A stretch of DNA of 64,000 nucleotides from Arthrobacter sp. FW306-07-I. Lineage in GTDB: Bacteria > Actinomycetota > Actinomycetes > Actinomycetales > Micrococcaceae. The stretch covers positions 372,001-436,000 of the forward strand of contig NZ_CP084550.1 in NCBI RefSeq assembly GCF_021800405.1, given 5' to 3'. How positions within the stretch are numbered: the stretch's first letter is position 1; each line of letters starts with the position of its first letter. The notes under the pieces are model-generated. The model was not told the DNA's origin and searched no databases. It saw only the letters and a program-made list of their open reading frames with translations. The position numbers were made by a program, and so were the translations under genes. This document shows, in pieces, positions 8,019 to 20,852 of the stretch.

Positions 8019-9461
8019 TCAGCATTCGACGACGTTGACGGCGAGGCCGCCCATGGCGGTTTCCTTGTATTTGGAGGACATGTCTTTGCCGGTTTCGCGC
8101 ATGGTGATGATGACTTCGTCGAGGGAGACCCGGTGGGTGCCGTCGCCCCAGAGGGCCATTTTCGCGGCGTTGATCGCTTTGGCGGCGGCGATCGCGTTCC
8201 GTTCGATGCAGGGGACCTGGACCAGCCCGCCGATCGGGTCACAGGTCAGGCCCAGGTTGTGTTCCATCGCGATCTCGGCGGCGTTTTCCACCTGCGCCGG
8301 GGTGCCGCCCATGACCTCGGCCAAACCGGCCGCGGCCATCGAGGACGCGGACCCGACCTCACCCTGGCAGCCGACCTCGGCCCCGGAGATCGAGGCCTGT
8401 TCCTTGTACAGCACCCCGACGGCGCCGGCGGCGAGCAGGAACCGCACCACCACATCCTCCCAGTCTTCCTTCGTGGCCTGGTCCATGCCGGGGGCGAAGT
8501 GGAGCGCGTAGTACAGCACCGCGGGGATGATCCCGGCCGCCCCGTTCGTGGGCGCGGTGACCACCCGTCCGCCCGAGGCGTTCTCCTCGTTCACCGCCAA
8601 CGCCACCAAATTAACCCACTCCTGCCAATACCGCGGGTCGTGGAAGTCCCAGTCCCGGAAACCCAGGTGCTGGTTGTCATCGCCGGGGCGCGCGCATTCC
8701 TTCTTCAGCCTCTCGTACCAGTCCGGGGCGCGGCGGCGGACCTTCAACCCGCCCGGCAGCACCCCCTCCCGCTTCAGGGACGTGGCCACGCAGTCGGCCA
8801 TGACGGACCAGATGTGCAGCAAACCAGCCCGGATCTCCTCCTCGGACCGGGCGGCCTTTTCGTTGACCAGCATCACGTCCGCGATGCCCAGCCCGGTGTT
8901 CCGGCAGTGTTCCAGCAGTTCCGCGGCGGTCCGGAACGGCAACGGCAACTCCTGTTTGGACGCGTCCAGTTCCTGCTGCGCGGCGTCCTCCTCGCCCTCG
9001 CGGACGATGAACCCGCCACCGACCGAGAAGAACGTCGCCGCGTGCAGCACCTCCCCGGCCTCATCGGCCACGGTGAACGTCATCCCGTTCGTGTGCCGGG
9101 GCAGCACCGTCAACGGCCGGAGCACCATATCCTCCACCCCGTACCGCAGCGGCACGGCACCGGCCAGGTTCAAGGTCCCGGTCTCCGCGATCGAGGCCAG
9201 CCGCTCCTCCACCTCCACGGGCAGGATCAACTCAGGATGGAACCCCTCCAACCCCAACAACACCGCGGTCATCGTCCCGTGCCCATGCCCCGTTGCCGCC
9301 AGCGAACCATACAAATCCACCCGCAACGACGCCACGTCAGCCAAGACTCCAAGGCTTTTGAGCTCCTCCGCGAACACAGCAGCAGCCCGCATCGGCCCCA
9401 CAGTATGCGACGAGGACGGACCAATCCCGATCGAAAACAAATCAAAAACGCCAACAGCCAT
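8019..9461 (-). CDS. sdaA: L-serine ammonia-lyase (single-chain, iron-sulfur type)
   Basis: A 480-residue L-serine dehydratase that converts serine to pyruvate and ammonia. The N-terminus ([18 protein letters not shown]) is the beta-domain signature. The C-terminal alpha-domain has the cysteines expected to hold the [4Fe-4S] cluster ([31 protein letters not shown]...VPCIERNA). It lies between glyA and lipA and would drain serine made from glycine by GcvPTH and GlyA. A 289-base spacer with a long inverted repeat separates it from glyA, so it may be partly uncoupled from the riboswitch transcript. Confidence 0.95.
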   Translation of the reverse strand: MAVGVFDLFSIGIGPSSSHTVGPMRAAAVFAEELKSLGVLADVASLRVDLYGSLAATGHGHGTMTAVLLGLEGFHPELILPVEVEERLASIAETGTLNLAGAVPLRYGVEDMVLRPLTVLPRHTNGMTFTVADEAGEVLHAATFFSVGGGFIVREGEEDAAQQELDASKQELPLPFRTAAELLEHCRNTGLGIADVMLVNEKAARSEEEIRAGLLHIWSVMADCVATSLKREGVLPGGLKVRRRAPDWYERLKKECARPGDDNQHLGFRDWDFHDPRYWQEWVNLVALAVNEENASGGRVVTAPTNGAAGIIPAVLYYALHFAPGMDQATKEDWEDVVVRFLLAAGAVGVLYKEQASISGAEVGCQGEVGSASSMAAAGLAEVMGGTPAQVENAAEIAMEHNLGLTCDPIGGLVQVPCIERNAIAAAKAINAAKMALWGDGTHRVSLDEVIITMRETGKDMSSKYKETAMGGLAVNVVEC

Positions 9462-9645
9462 GACGGGGATTCCTAACTAAAACAGTGGTTGGGGTGGTGG
9501 GCCGGTGACCGAATTCCTCCGCGTGCCCGGGGCCCACGCCGTCCGGGTTCCCTGGCCGAGCTTGCGAGGTTAGGGGGACGGTGGGGAGCACGTCTCCGGA
9601 ATCCGCCCAGTCGTCAAGGCCGCCCACCTAGACGGACCCCGCGAG

Positions 9646-9727
9646 CGTCGGCGGAGCCGGACTTTTCGAAAGCCTGCGTCAAAGCGAGGAACGAGCAGCA
9701 GGCGTGAAAATGTCCGGTCCGCCGACG
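9646..9727. repeat. Long imperfect inverted repeat in the glyA-sdaA spacer
   Basis: Left arm 9646-9677 (begins CGTCGGCGGAGCCGGAC) pairs with right arm 9698-9727 (ends TCCGGTCCGCCGACG), about 30 bases per arm with few mismatches and a 20-base loop. On the minus strand it follows the glyA stop by about 25 bases. No T tract follows, so it looks more like a palindromic repeat element, processing site or attenuator than a classical terminator. The rest of 9462-9645 has no gene I can support. Confidence 0.65.
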
Positions 9728-9750
9728 CGGACGCAACCAAGGTGAAGCAC

Positions 9751-11069
<1,319 letters not shown>

Positions 11070-11073
<4 letters not shown>

Positions 11074-11453
11074 AGTTCGCCGCCGTTTGCTTCGGCGTAT
11101 TCCTCTGCGGACAACAGCGGGCCCTCTTCGGTGACGGTGACCTTGAAGAGCCAGCCGGCGCCGTACGGGTCGTTGTTGATCACGGCGGGGTCGCTGACGA
11201 CGTCGTCGTTGACTTCCGTGACCTCGCCCGTAACGGGGGAGTACAGGTCTGAAACGGACTTGGTGGACTCGATTTCGCCACAGGTCTCACCTGCGGTCAC
11301 CGTGGAGCCAACCTCGGGCAGGTCCACGTAGACAATGTCGCCCAGTGCTTCGGCGGCAACAGCGGACACACCAACCACGGACGGGCCGGAGCCGTCAGCG
11401 GCGATCCATTCGTGTTCGGCGGAGTACTTCAGTTCAGCGGCAACTTTAGCCAT
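11070..11453 (-). CDS. gcvH: Glycine cleavage system H protein
   Basis: A 127-residue lipoyl carrier. The motif [20 protein letters not shown] places the lipoylated lysine at residue 65. It shuttles the aminomethyl group between GcvP, GcvT and the dihydrolipoamide dehydrogenase. It lies between gcvT (46 bases upstream) and glyA (4-base overlap). The same operon ends with a lipoyl synthase that could mature this protein. Confidence 0.97.
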
Positions 11454-11499
11454 GGTTTTTTTCCTTAAATTTGGTGTTCAAGAGTGGGAAGCGCCGAAG

Positions 11500-12612
11500 C
11501 TACTTTTGGCGCTTGTAGAACGGCAGGGCAACAACTTCGAAGGGCTCGGCCTTTCCCCTGAGGTCCACGTCCAGCGCGGTGCCCAGCCCGGCGTGCTGGA
11601 CGTCGACGTAGGCAAGTGCAACAGGGTAGCCAAGGGTCGGGCTGGGCTGGCCGGAGGTCACTTCGCCCACCACGTTGCCGTCCTTGAGGACCGGGTAGCC
11701 ACCCCGGCCGGCGCGCCGGCCTAGGCCCTTCAGGCCGACGAGCTTGCGCTTGGAACCGGACTCCTTGGCCGCCTCGAGTGCAGCCCGGCCGACGAAGTCG
11801 CCTTCCTTGGACTTGAGCGCAACTACGGGGCCAAGGCCGGCGTCGAACGGTGAACGCTCAAGCGACAGCTCGTTGCCGTACAGCGGCATGCCGGCCTCAA
11901 GGCGGAGTGAGTCGCGCGATGCGAGGCCGCACGGAATGATGCCAAACTCTTCGCCGGCCTGGGCCACGGACTCCCACAGGGAAGCGGCGCCTTCATTCGG
12001 CAGGAAGAGCTCAAAGCCGTCTTCGCCGGTGTACCCGGTGCGGGCAAGGATGACGTCCTGGCCTGCGATGGTCAGCTCATTGAAGGCGTAGTACTTCAGG
12101 TCGGTGACCAGGGCGTGCTGGGATTCATCCGTGAGCTTGAGCAGGATCGCCTCGGCCTTGGGTCCCTGGACTGCGACGAGGGAGGTGGCCGCGGAAGCGT
12201 CCTCCACCTTCACGTCGAAGTTGGCTGCCCGCTCGGCGAGGGCGGCCGCCACGGTGGGGGCGTTGCCGGCGTTGGGCACCACCAGGTACTTTTCGTCGCC
12301 AAAACGGTAGGTGATGAGGTCGTCGATGATGCCGCCGTCCTCGTTGCAGATCAGCGAGTACTTGGCCTTGCCATCCGCGATGGCGGACAACTTGCCCACC
12401 AGGGCGTAGTCGAGGAAAGCGCCGGCTTCGGGGCCGGTGACCCTGACTTCGCCCATGTGGGAGAGGTCGAACAGGCCCGCGGCTTTGCGGACGGCGTGGT
12501 GCTCGGCCAGTTCAGAGCCGTACTTGAGCGGCATCTGCCAGCCACCGAAGTCGGTGAAGGAGGCGCCCAGTTTCTTGTGCTCTTCATAAAGAGCCGTGTA
12601 GTTCTCAGTCAT
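11500..12612 (-). CDS. gcvT: Glycine cleavage system T protein (aminomethyltransferase)
   Basis: A 370-residue THF-dependent aminomethyltransferase. Family motifs are visible: FDLSHMGEVRVTGP near residues 48-61, YSLICNEDGGIIDDL, ARTGYTGEDGFELF, and GLASRDSLRLEAGMPLYG. It releases ammonia and makes 5,10-methylene-THF from the GcvH-bound intermediate. It follows gcvP after 9 bases in the riboswitch-controlled operon. Confidence 0.97.
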   Translation of the reverse strand: MTENYTALYEEHKKLGASFTDFGGWQMPLKYGSELAEHHAVRKAAGLFDLSHMGEVRVTGPEAGAFLDYALVGKLSAIADGKAKYSLICNEDGGIIDDLITYRFGDEKYLVVPNAGNAPTVAAALAERAANFDVKVEDASAATSLVAVQGPKAEAILLKLTDESQHALVTDLKYYAFNELTIAGQDVILARTGYTGEDGFELFLPNEGAASLWESVAQAGEEFGIIPCGLASRDSLRLEAGMPLYGNELSLERSPFDAGLGPVVALKSKEGDFVGRAALEAAKESGSKRKLVGLKGLGRRAGRGGYPVLKDGNVVGEVTSGQPSPTLGYPVALAYVDVQHAGLGTALDVDLRGKAEPFEVVALPFYKRQK

Positions 12613-12621
12613 GGGGAATCC

Positions 12622-15480
<2,859 letters not shown>

Positions 15481-15486
<6 letters not shown>

Positions 15487-15745
15487 GAGGAACTCCAGGT
15501 TTGGCCGGCCACGGGTGGCTCGGCATGGATCGGGTCCCTCCCCGCTCTGTATTGGACCTGAGAGATTCCGCATCCCCGCCAAGGTCTGCTTGCACCGTCG
15601 GTGAGCGCTGCCGGAGCAGCACTGCTTTCCAGAGTCGCCTCGCCGTGACGGTACATGGGCCTGAGAGATTCCTGGGGAGGATTTGCTCCTACGGCGCCTG
15701 CCCGGTGATAGCCGGGAGAACTCTCCCGCCACAGCTCGAAAGGCT
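15481..15745 (-). repeat. Duplicated riboswitch leader, copy 1
   Basis: From AGCCTTTCGAG (15745) through the first two codons of gcvP the sequence matches 18825-19090 on the opposite strand with only about eight differences by eye, including one 1-base indel. The match includes the spacer, the Shine-Dalgarno and the ATGACG start. Homology stops sharply upstream of AGCCT. Confidence 0.85.
15535..15731 (-). ncRNA. Tandem glycine riboswitch upstream of gcvP
   Basis: The minus-strand leader holds two glycine aptamers in series. Aptamer 1 shows GGCGGGAGAG, GGCGCCGTAGGAGCAA and GGAATCTCTCAGGC, ending in GACTCTGGAAAGCA. Aptamer 2 shows CACCGACGGTGCAAGC and GGAATCTCTCAGGTCC and ends with ACAGAGCGGGGAGGG. 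These are the conserved boxes of the gcvT/glycine class. Such switches usually turn expression on when glycine is high. No clear terminator follows, so control may be at translation. Confidence 0.93.
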
Positions 15746-16060
15746 TATTGAAATATGGGTGATTCGGCTCACAAGTTACAGGATGGCGCCCCGGAGAGCA
15801 AATCGGTCCGCCATGCAGCGCGCTGGCAAGTACAGGTGCGTTACGCGGCGACCGTAATGCCGGGCTTGACTTTTGTTCGTGACGGACGCCACACTGAACC
15901 CCGTGATCCGGCCGGGCAGCGGAACTGGCCCAAAGAACGCTGGGCGCTCCGTCGCCGGCTGTGATTACCGGAGGCCCCGAAATGCACCGTGCGGCTTGAA
16001 GTCCACAGCGGATGCACTCCGATAACTGAACACTGATTTACCAATTAACGCTTTTGACCT
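15746..16060. other. Divergent promoter region between two glycine riboswitches
   Basis: This gene-free stretch separates the leftward gcvP leader from the rightward permease leader and must hold both promoters. It has AT-rich patches (15746-15765 and 16020-16055) but I cannot fix confident -35/-10 pairs. No open frame with a plausible protein is seen. Confidence 0.5.
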
Positions 16061-16253
16061 GCGGCGGGAGAGCCCTGCCGGTACGTTCAGCAGGCGCCGT
16101 AGGAGCAAACCCTCCCCAGGAAACTCTCAGGCCCACGTACCGCCGCGGTGAGGCAACTCTGGAAAGCAGCCAGGCCCTGTCCTGGCTCACCGACGGTGCA
16201 AGCACGCCATCCCGGCGCGTGGAAACTCTCAGGTCCCAGACAGAGCGGGGAGG
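16061..16253 (+). ncRNA. Tandem glycine riboswitch upstream of the amino-acid permease
   Basis: Both aptamers carry the glycine-class boxes. Aptamer 1 has GCGGGAGAG, GGCGCCGTAGGAGCAA, CCTCCCCAGGAAACTCTCAG and ends CAACTCTGGAAAGCA. Aptamer 2 has CACCGACGGTGCAAGC, GGAAACTCTCAGGTCCC and ACAGAGCGGGGAGG. It ends about 50 bases before the permease start. It is clearly more diverged from the gcvP leader than the MetF-like leader is. Confidence 0.93.
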
Positions 16254-16305
16254 AAATCCAATCTTTGCGACACCCCGGGTGCCGCTCGAACGATGGAGTT
16301 CCTCA

Positions 16306-17817
16306 ATGACGACCCACTCCCCGACGTCCCCCGGAAGCGGAGCCCCGCACCTGGAGCGGCAGCTCAGCAACCGCCACATCCAACTGATCGCCATCGGCGG
16401 CGCAATCGGCACCGGCCTGTTCATGGGTTCCGGAAAGACCATTTCGGCAGCCGGCCCCTCGGTGATCTTCGTGTACATGATCATCGGCTTCATGCTGTTC
16501 TTCGTTATGCGTGCCATGGGCGAACTGCTGCTCAGCAACCTCAACTACAAGTCGTTCAGCGATTTCGCCGCAGACCTGCTGGGCCCCTGGGCCGGCTTCT
16601 TTACGGGCTGGACCTACTGGTTCTGCTGGGTCATCACCGGCATCGCTGATGTCATTGCCATCGCGGGCTACTCCCGTGAACTGTGGCCCGGGGTGCCCCT
16701 GTGGATCCCCGGCTTGGCCACCGTGGCCATCCTGCTCCTGCTGAACCTCACCACCGTCAAGGCCTTTGGCGAGACGGAGTTCTGGTTCGCTCTGATCAAG
16801 ATCATTGCCATTGCAGCTCTGATCATTGTTGGCCTGTTCATGATCTTCACCGGTTTCCAGTCCGACGCCGGCCCTGCCACCTTCACCAACCTGTGGAGCC
16901 ACGGCGGATTCTTCCCGAACGAGTTCATGGGCTTCGTGGCCGGCTTCCAGATCGCAGTCTTCGCCTTCGTGGGCATCGAACTGGTGGGCACCACCGCGGC
17001 CGAGGCCAAGAACCCTGAGCGGAACCTGCCCAAGGCCATCAACTCCATCCCCATCCGCGTGCTGCTCTTCTATGTAGGTGCCCTCATCATCCTGATGGCT
17101 GTCACCCCCTGGACCGAGTTCAGGGCAGGCCACAGCCCATTCATCGCCATGTTCTCCCTGGCGGGCCTGGGTGCCGCCGCCACCGTGGTCAACCTCGTGG
17201 TGCTGAGCTCCGCAATGTCCTCCGCGAACTCCGGCATCTACTCAACCTCACGCATGGTCTTCGGCCTTGCACAGGAAGGCGACGCTCCGGACGTCTTTGG
17301 CAAACTGTCCCGGCGGAAGGTGCCCCAGAACGCACTGTTCCTCTCCTGCGTGCTGCTGCTGTCCGGCGTCGTCCTCATGTATGCGGGCCAGGACGTGGGC
17401 AAGGCCTTCGACATGGTGACCACTGTGTCCGCTGTCTGCTTTGTCTTTGTCTGGTCGATCATCCTGGCCAGCTACATCGCCTTCCGCCGCCGCCGGCCGC
17501 ACCTGCACGACGCATCGAAGTTCAAGATGCCCGGCGGTATTGCCATGGTCTGGGTGGTCTTCGCCTTCTTCGGCTTCGTGATCTGGACCCTCACCACCCA
17601 GCCAGACACCCTGGTGGCCCTGCTGGTCACCCCGGTCTGGTTCATCCTGCTGGGCGCCGCATGGTTCGTCCTCCGCCGCCGGCCCGCACACCAGGCCCGT
17701 TTTGCCACGTTCCAGGCTGAACTGCAGGCAGACCAGGACTTCGCCGACGCCGCATCCGGCAAGGCTTCCCGTCCGGGTGCCGCCGCAGAAGTGGGGGAAG
17801 AGCGGGTCAAGCGGTGA
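16306..17817 (+). CDS. Amino-acid permease, probable glycine/serine/alanine transporter
   Basis: A 503-residue, 12-helix amino acid:proton symporter of the AAT/CycA type. The N-terminal motif LSNRHIQLIAIGGAIGTGLFMGSG marks TM1, and FAFVGIELVGTTAAEA is the conserved TM6 region. The frame is open upstream through the riboswitch, but the ATG at 16306 has GGAG 7 bases before it. Homology to CycA/AnsP-like permeases and control by a glycine riboswitch suggest glycine, serine or alanine as substrate (inference). It overlaps purU by 4 bases. Confidence 0.9.
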   Translation: MTTHSPTSPGSGAPHLERQLSNRHIQLIAIGGAIGTGLFMGSGKTISAAGPSVIFVYMIIGFMLFFVMRAMGELLLSNLNYKSFSDFAADLLGPWAGFFTGWTYWFCWVITGIADVIAIAGYSRELWPGVPLWIPGLATVAILLLLNLTTVKAFGETEFWFALIKIIAIAALIIVGLFMIFTGFQSDAGPATFTNLWSHGGFFPNEFMGFVAGFQIAVFAFVGIELVGTTAAEAKNPERNLPKAINSIPIRVLLFYVGALIILMAVTPWTEFRAGHSPFIAMFSLAGLGAAATVVNLVVLSSAMSSANSGIYSTSRMVFGLAQEGDAPDVFGKLSRRKVPQNALFLSCVLLLSGVVLMYAGQDVGKAFDMVTTVSAVCFVFVWSIILASYIAFRRRRPHLHDASKFKMPGGIAMVWVVFAFFGFVIWTLTTQPDTLVALLVTPVWFILLGAAWFVLRRRPAHQARFATFQAELQADQDFADAASGKASRPGAAAEVGEERVKR

Positions 17818-18740
17818 TCGGCACGGAAACCCGCACATCGCAGGCGGGCACGGCCGCGGCCGGACAGCGCCAGGCCATGGTTCCCGAAACCGGCAAGGAA
17901 TTCGTGCTGACCTTCCATTGCCCGGATGCCCTTGGCATTGTCCAGGCGGTGGCGGCATACCTGCTGGAGCAGGAATGCTACATCGTGGACATCAAGCAGT
18001 TTGGCGACAGGGCAAGCGGCCGGTTTTTCATGCGCATCCACGTCACCTCGCAGGTAGAGATGGAACTCGACCGCCTCCGCTCCGGTTTTGAACAAGTGGC
18101 CCGGGAATGGCGGATGGACTGGCGCCTGGAACGGCATGGCCGCAAGCAGCCCATCCTGGTGATGGTGTCCAAGTACGACCACTGCCTCAACGACCTCCTG
18201 TTCCGTGCCCGCAGTGGCGAGTTGCCCGTCCGAATTGCCGCCGTGGTGTCCAACCACCCGGACCTGGAACCCCTTGCCGCCTGGCACGGTGTTCCGTTCC
18301 ATCACATTCCCGTGACCCCGGATACCAAGGCGGATGCTGAAGAGCGCCTGCTGGAGCTGGTAGACCACTACGCCGTGGAACTGGTGGTGCTGGCCCGCTA
18401 CATGCAGGTACTCAGCGACGAAGCCACTACCCGACTCAGTGGCAAGGCCATCAACATCCACCACTCGTTCCTGCCCAGCTTCAAGGGTGCAAAGCCCTAC
18501 CACCAGGCGTACGAGCGCGGCGTCAAAACGGTGGGCGCGACTGCCCACTACGTCAACTCGGAGCTGGACGAGGGACCCATCATCTCTCAGCAGGTGATCG
18601 AGGTGGACCATACGTATTCCGCCTCTGACCTGGTCACCGTTGGCCGCGACGCTGAATGCAAGGCACTTACCAATGCGGTGCGCTGGCATGCTGAAGGACG
18701 AATCGTTTTGTCCGGCAACCGGACGGTCATTCTGCGCTGA
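17814..18740 (+). CDS. purU: Formyltetrahydrofolate deformylase
   Basis: A 308-residue enzyme hydrolysing 10-formyl-THF to THF and formate. Residues about 28-110 form an ACT regulatory domain (FVLTFHCPDALGIVQAVAAYL). The C-terminal formyltransferase-fold domain has VVSNHPDLEPLA, INIHHSFLPSFKGAKPYHQA with catalytic His, and NSELDEGPIISQ with catalytic Asp. The GTG start overlaps the permease stop (GTGA). In E. coli PurU is controlled by glycine and methionine; here the transcript is under a glycine riboswitch. It would regenerate free THF when glycine cleavage charges the folate pool. Confidence 0.95.
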   Translation: MIGTETRTSQAGTAAAGQRQAMVPETGKEFVLTFHCPDALGIVQAVAAYLLEQECYIVDIKQFGDRASGRFFMRIHVTSQVEMELDRLRSGFEQVAREWRMDWRLERHGRKQPILVMVSKYDHCLNDLLFRARSGELPVRIAAVVSNHPDLEPLAAWHGVPFHHIPVTPDTKADAEERLLELVDHYAVELVVLARYMQVLSDEATTRLSGKAINIHHSFLPSFKGAKPYHQAYERGVKTVGATAHYVNSELDEGPIISQQVIEVDHTYSASDLVTVGRDAECKALTNAVRWHAEGRIVLSGNRTVILR

Positions 18741-18824
18741 TTGCCGGCCCATCCATGCGGCCGGCGCCGCATCCCATCCAGTGACGGGACGGGCGCCGGC
18801 CGTTGAACCACTACATCTGAAGAC

Positions 18825-19090
18825 AGCCTTTCGAGCTGTGGCGGGAGAGTTCTCCCGGCCATCACCGGGCAGGCGCCGTAGGAGCAAATCCTCCCCAGGA
18901 ATCTCTCAGGCCCATGTACCGTCACGGCGAGGCGACTCTGGAAAGCAGTGCTGCTCCGGCGGCGCTCACCGACGGTGCAAGCAGGCCCTGGCTGGGTTTG
19001 CGGAATCTCTCAGGTCCAATACAGAGCGGGGAGGGACCCGATCCATGCCGAGCCACCCGTGGCCGGCCGAACCTGGAGTTCCTCATGACG
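18825..19090 (+). repeat. Duplicated riboswitch leader, copy 2
   Basis: This segment is the near-identical inverted copy of 15481-15745 and carries the riboswitch, spacer, Shine-Dalgarno and first two codons (ATG ACG) of the downstream gene. Its low divergence compared with the permease leader indicates recent duplication or gene conversion. Confidence 0.85.
18838..19036 (+). ncRNA. Tandem glycine riboswitch upstream of the MetF-like gene
   Basis: Two aptamers with the same boxes as the gcvP leader: GGCGGGAGAG, GGCGCCGTAGGAGCAA, GGAATCTCTCAGGC, GACTCTGGAAAGCA, then CACCGACGGTGCAAGC, GGAATCTCTCAGGTCC and AGAGCGGGGAGGG. It starts about 100 bases after the purU stop and ends about 48 bases before the next start codon. 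Differences from the gcvP copy fall mostly in one variable stem of aptamer 2. Confidence 0.93.
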
Positions 19091-19918
19091 CCTCAGTCCC
19101 TTACGGCACCATCCGACGCATCAGTGCCTGCCGACCAACCCACCGGCGGTTTCAGGCGGGAGCTGCCGGTCCAGATTCAAATCATTCCTGCTGAGGGCAT
19201 TGCCGCCCGCGTCCAGGCCCACGTACCTGCCGGGACGGCGCTGACGGTGTCCTGCTTGCCCCGCGAAGGTGTAGGGGCAAGCATTCGCACAGCCATCGAG
19301 CTTGCCTACCTCGGCTTTGAGGTTGTGCCGCACCTGGCCGCACGAAGCATCGAAAGCCGGGCGCAGCTGGCCGGTGTAGTCCGAAACTGCCACGATGCCG
19401 GTATCGCCGAGGTTTTCGCCGTCGGTGGTGACGCAGGGGAACCGGCCGGGCCCTACGACAGCAGTCTTCGGCTGCTGGAAGACCTCGCGGAACTGTCCGG
19501 TGGCCGGATCCGGGCCGGCGTGGCGGGCTACCCGGAAGGACATCCGAGCCAAACTGAACTGCACATGCTTGATGCTTTGCTGGAGAAGCAGCATCTGGCC
19601 TCGCGGGTGGTGACACAGCTGTGCTTCTCGGCTCCCCGCATCCAGTGGTACGCCGAAACGCTGCGCCGGGAAGGTGTGCGGCTGCCTGTGTGGGCAGGGG
19701 TATCCGGCGCCTTTCCCCGGGCGCAGCTGATTCGGGCCGCCCTGAAAATTGGCGTGGGCCCATCCCTGAAACTCCTGAACCGGCGTGGCCCCCTGGGCCG
19801 CCGCCTGCTCAAAGGCGGTCTTTACTCGCCCACGACGATCCTGACCCAACTGGAGGACGGCGGAGTGGTGGAGGGTGCCCACGTTTTCACCTTCAATAAT
19901 CTGGCGGACGCCAGCTAA
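19085..19918 (+). CDS. Methylenetetrahydrofolate reductase-like protein
   Basis: A 277-residue TIM-barrel protein of the MTHFR superfamily. VSCLPREGVGASIRTAIEL replaces the classic EFFPP start, RSIESRAQLAGVVRNCHDAGI corresponds to the folate-binding strand, EVFAVGGDAGEPAGPYDSS to the GGD region, and AGYPEGHP is the family signature. It belongs to a divergent MetF-like branch, so reduction of methylene-THF to methyl-THF is a guess. Riboswitch control ties it to glycine catabolism. The ATG at 19085 has GGAG 8 bases before it. Its first codons seem to have come with the duplicated gcvP leader. Confidence 0.82.
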   Translation: MTPQSLTAPSDASVPADQPTGGFRRELPVQIQIIPAEGIAARVQAHVPAGTALTVSCLPREGVGASIRTAIELAYLGFEVVPHLAARSIESRAQLAGVVRNCHDAGIAEVFAVGGDAGEPAGPYDSSLRLLEDLAELSGGRIRAGVAGYPEGHPSQTELHMLDALLEKQHLASRVVTQLCFSAPRIQWYAETLRREGVRLPVWAGVSGAFPRAQLIRAALKIGVGPSLKLLNRRGPLGRRLLKGGLYSPTTILTQLEDGGVVEGAHVFTFNNLADAS

Positions 19919-19960
19919 CGGGCGGTTGCCAGGAGGGCAGAGGTACGGGACGCGCGAAGT

Positions 19961-19972
19961 TAAGCATGCTTA
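19961..19972. promoter_or_regulatory. Perfect 12-base palindrome upstream of a hypothetical gene
   Basis: TAAGCATGCTTA is a perfect palindrome 70 bases before the gene at 20043, in an AT-rich patch followed by TTTATCCACATAGGAT. It could be an operator; the regulator is unknown. Confidence 0.35.
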
Positions 19973-20042
19973 GTGTTTATCCACATAGGATGGAAAGTGC
20001 ACGGCAGCTAACCCGCTGCAGGTCGATTGAATGAAGGTGACC

Positions 20043-20852
20043 ATGGCCCGGCGCAGCAATCCCGCATTACGCATCGCACAGGAAACCGCCCACAATGCGA
20101 TGTTTGACGCTGACGGCAAGCCCAAGCCCGGCGTTCACAACATGCTCCTGAAGGCAGTACAGATCCAGCGGCCCCTGGTGGTTGCCTACATCCGGCGGCT
20201 CCAGAAGAAGCATCCCCATGCCACCGCCGCGCAACTGGCAGACATTGCAGAGCGCGACTACTTGCGTGCCGTCGCCGGAGGTGGCGCACTGGTGGGCGCA
20301 ACCGCCGTCGTTCCCGGGGTTGGAACAGTGGCGTCGCTGGGACTCTCAGCCGCTGCCACCGTAGGCTTCCTGGAGGCAACAGCGCTTTACGCAACCTCGC
20401 TGGCCGAACTTCACGGCATCCGCCTCACCAACCCGGAGAAGGCTGGCACCATGGTCATGGCCATCATGCTCGGCGAGGAGGGTACCGCCCTGCTGGGAAC
20501 GCTGAGTGGCCAGGCCTCCGGCAGCGGGAACAGCGCCGCCAATAATTGGGGCAATGTGCTCTCCAAATCGATGGTGGGTCCGGGCTTCGGCAGTGTCCGA
20601 AAGAGAATCCAGCACGCCTTCCTAAAGAACCTGCTCAAGCGGCAGGGTACCGCCCTGTTCGGCAGGGCGCTCCCGTTCGGCATAGGGGCCGTTGTGGGTG
20701 GAGCCGGTAACCTCGTGATGGGCCGTGCGGTGGCCAAGAATGCCCGTGAGGCGTTCGGGCCGATGCCGGACACCATTCCCGGGGAGCTGACCGCAGCTGC
20801 CGCACCGGACCACCTGACGCTGGAAGGCAACATACTTGGATCTCAACGCTGA
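20043..20852 (+). CDS. Conserved hypothetical protein with hydrophobic core
   Basis: A 269-residue protein I cannot assign. The N-terminus is basic and helical (ARRSNPALRIAQETAHNAMF). Two glycine/alanine-rich hydrophobic stretches lie at about residues 80-115 (GALVGATAVVPGVGTVASLG) and 200-235 (ALPFGIGAVVGGAGNLVMGR), which could be membrane hairpins as in EcsC-type proteins. AAGGTGA directly precedes the ATG at 20043; an ATG at 20031 is the alternative. Its end overlaps the next gene by 17 bases. Confidence 0.7.
   Translation: MARRSNPALRIAQETAHNAMFDADGKPKPGVHNMLLKAVQIQRPLVVAYIRRLQKKHPHATAAQLADIAERDYLRAVAGGGALVGATAVVPGVGTVASLGLSAAATVGFLEATALYATSLAELHGIRLTNPEKAGTMVMAIMLGEEGTALLGTLSGQASGSGNSAANNWGNVLSKSMVGPGFGSVRKRIQHAFLKNLLKRQGTALFGRALPFGIGAVVGGAGNLVMGRAVAKNAREAFGPMPDTIPGELTAAAAPDHLTLEGNILGSQR

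Noticed and set aside
18914..19084. N-terminal extension of the MetF-like protein
   Set aside because: It also translates the riboswitch; the ATG at 19085 has the ribosome site.
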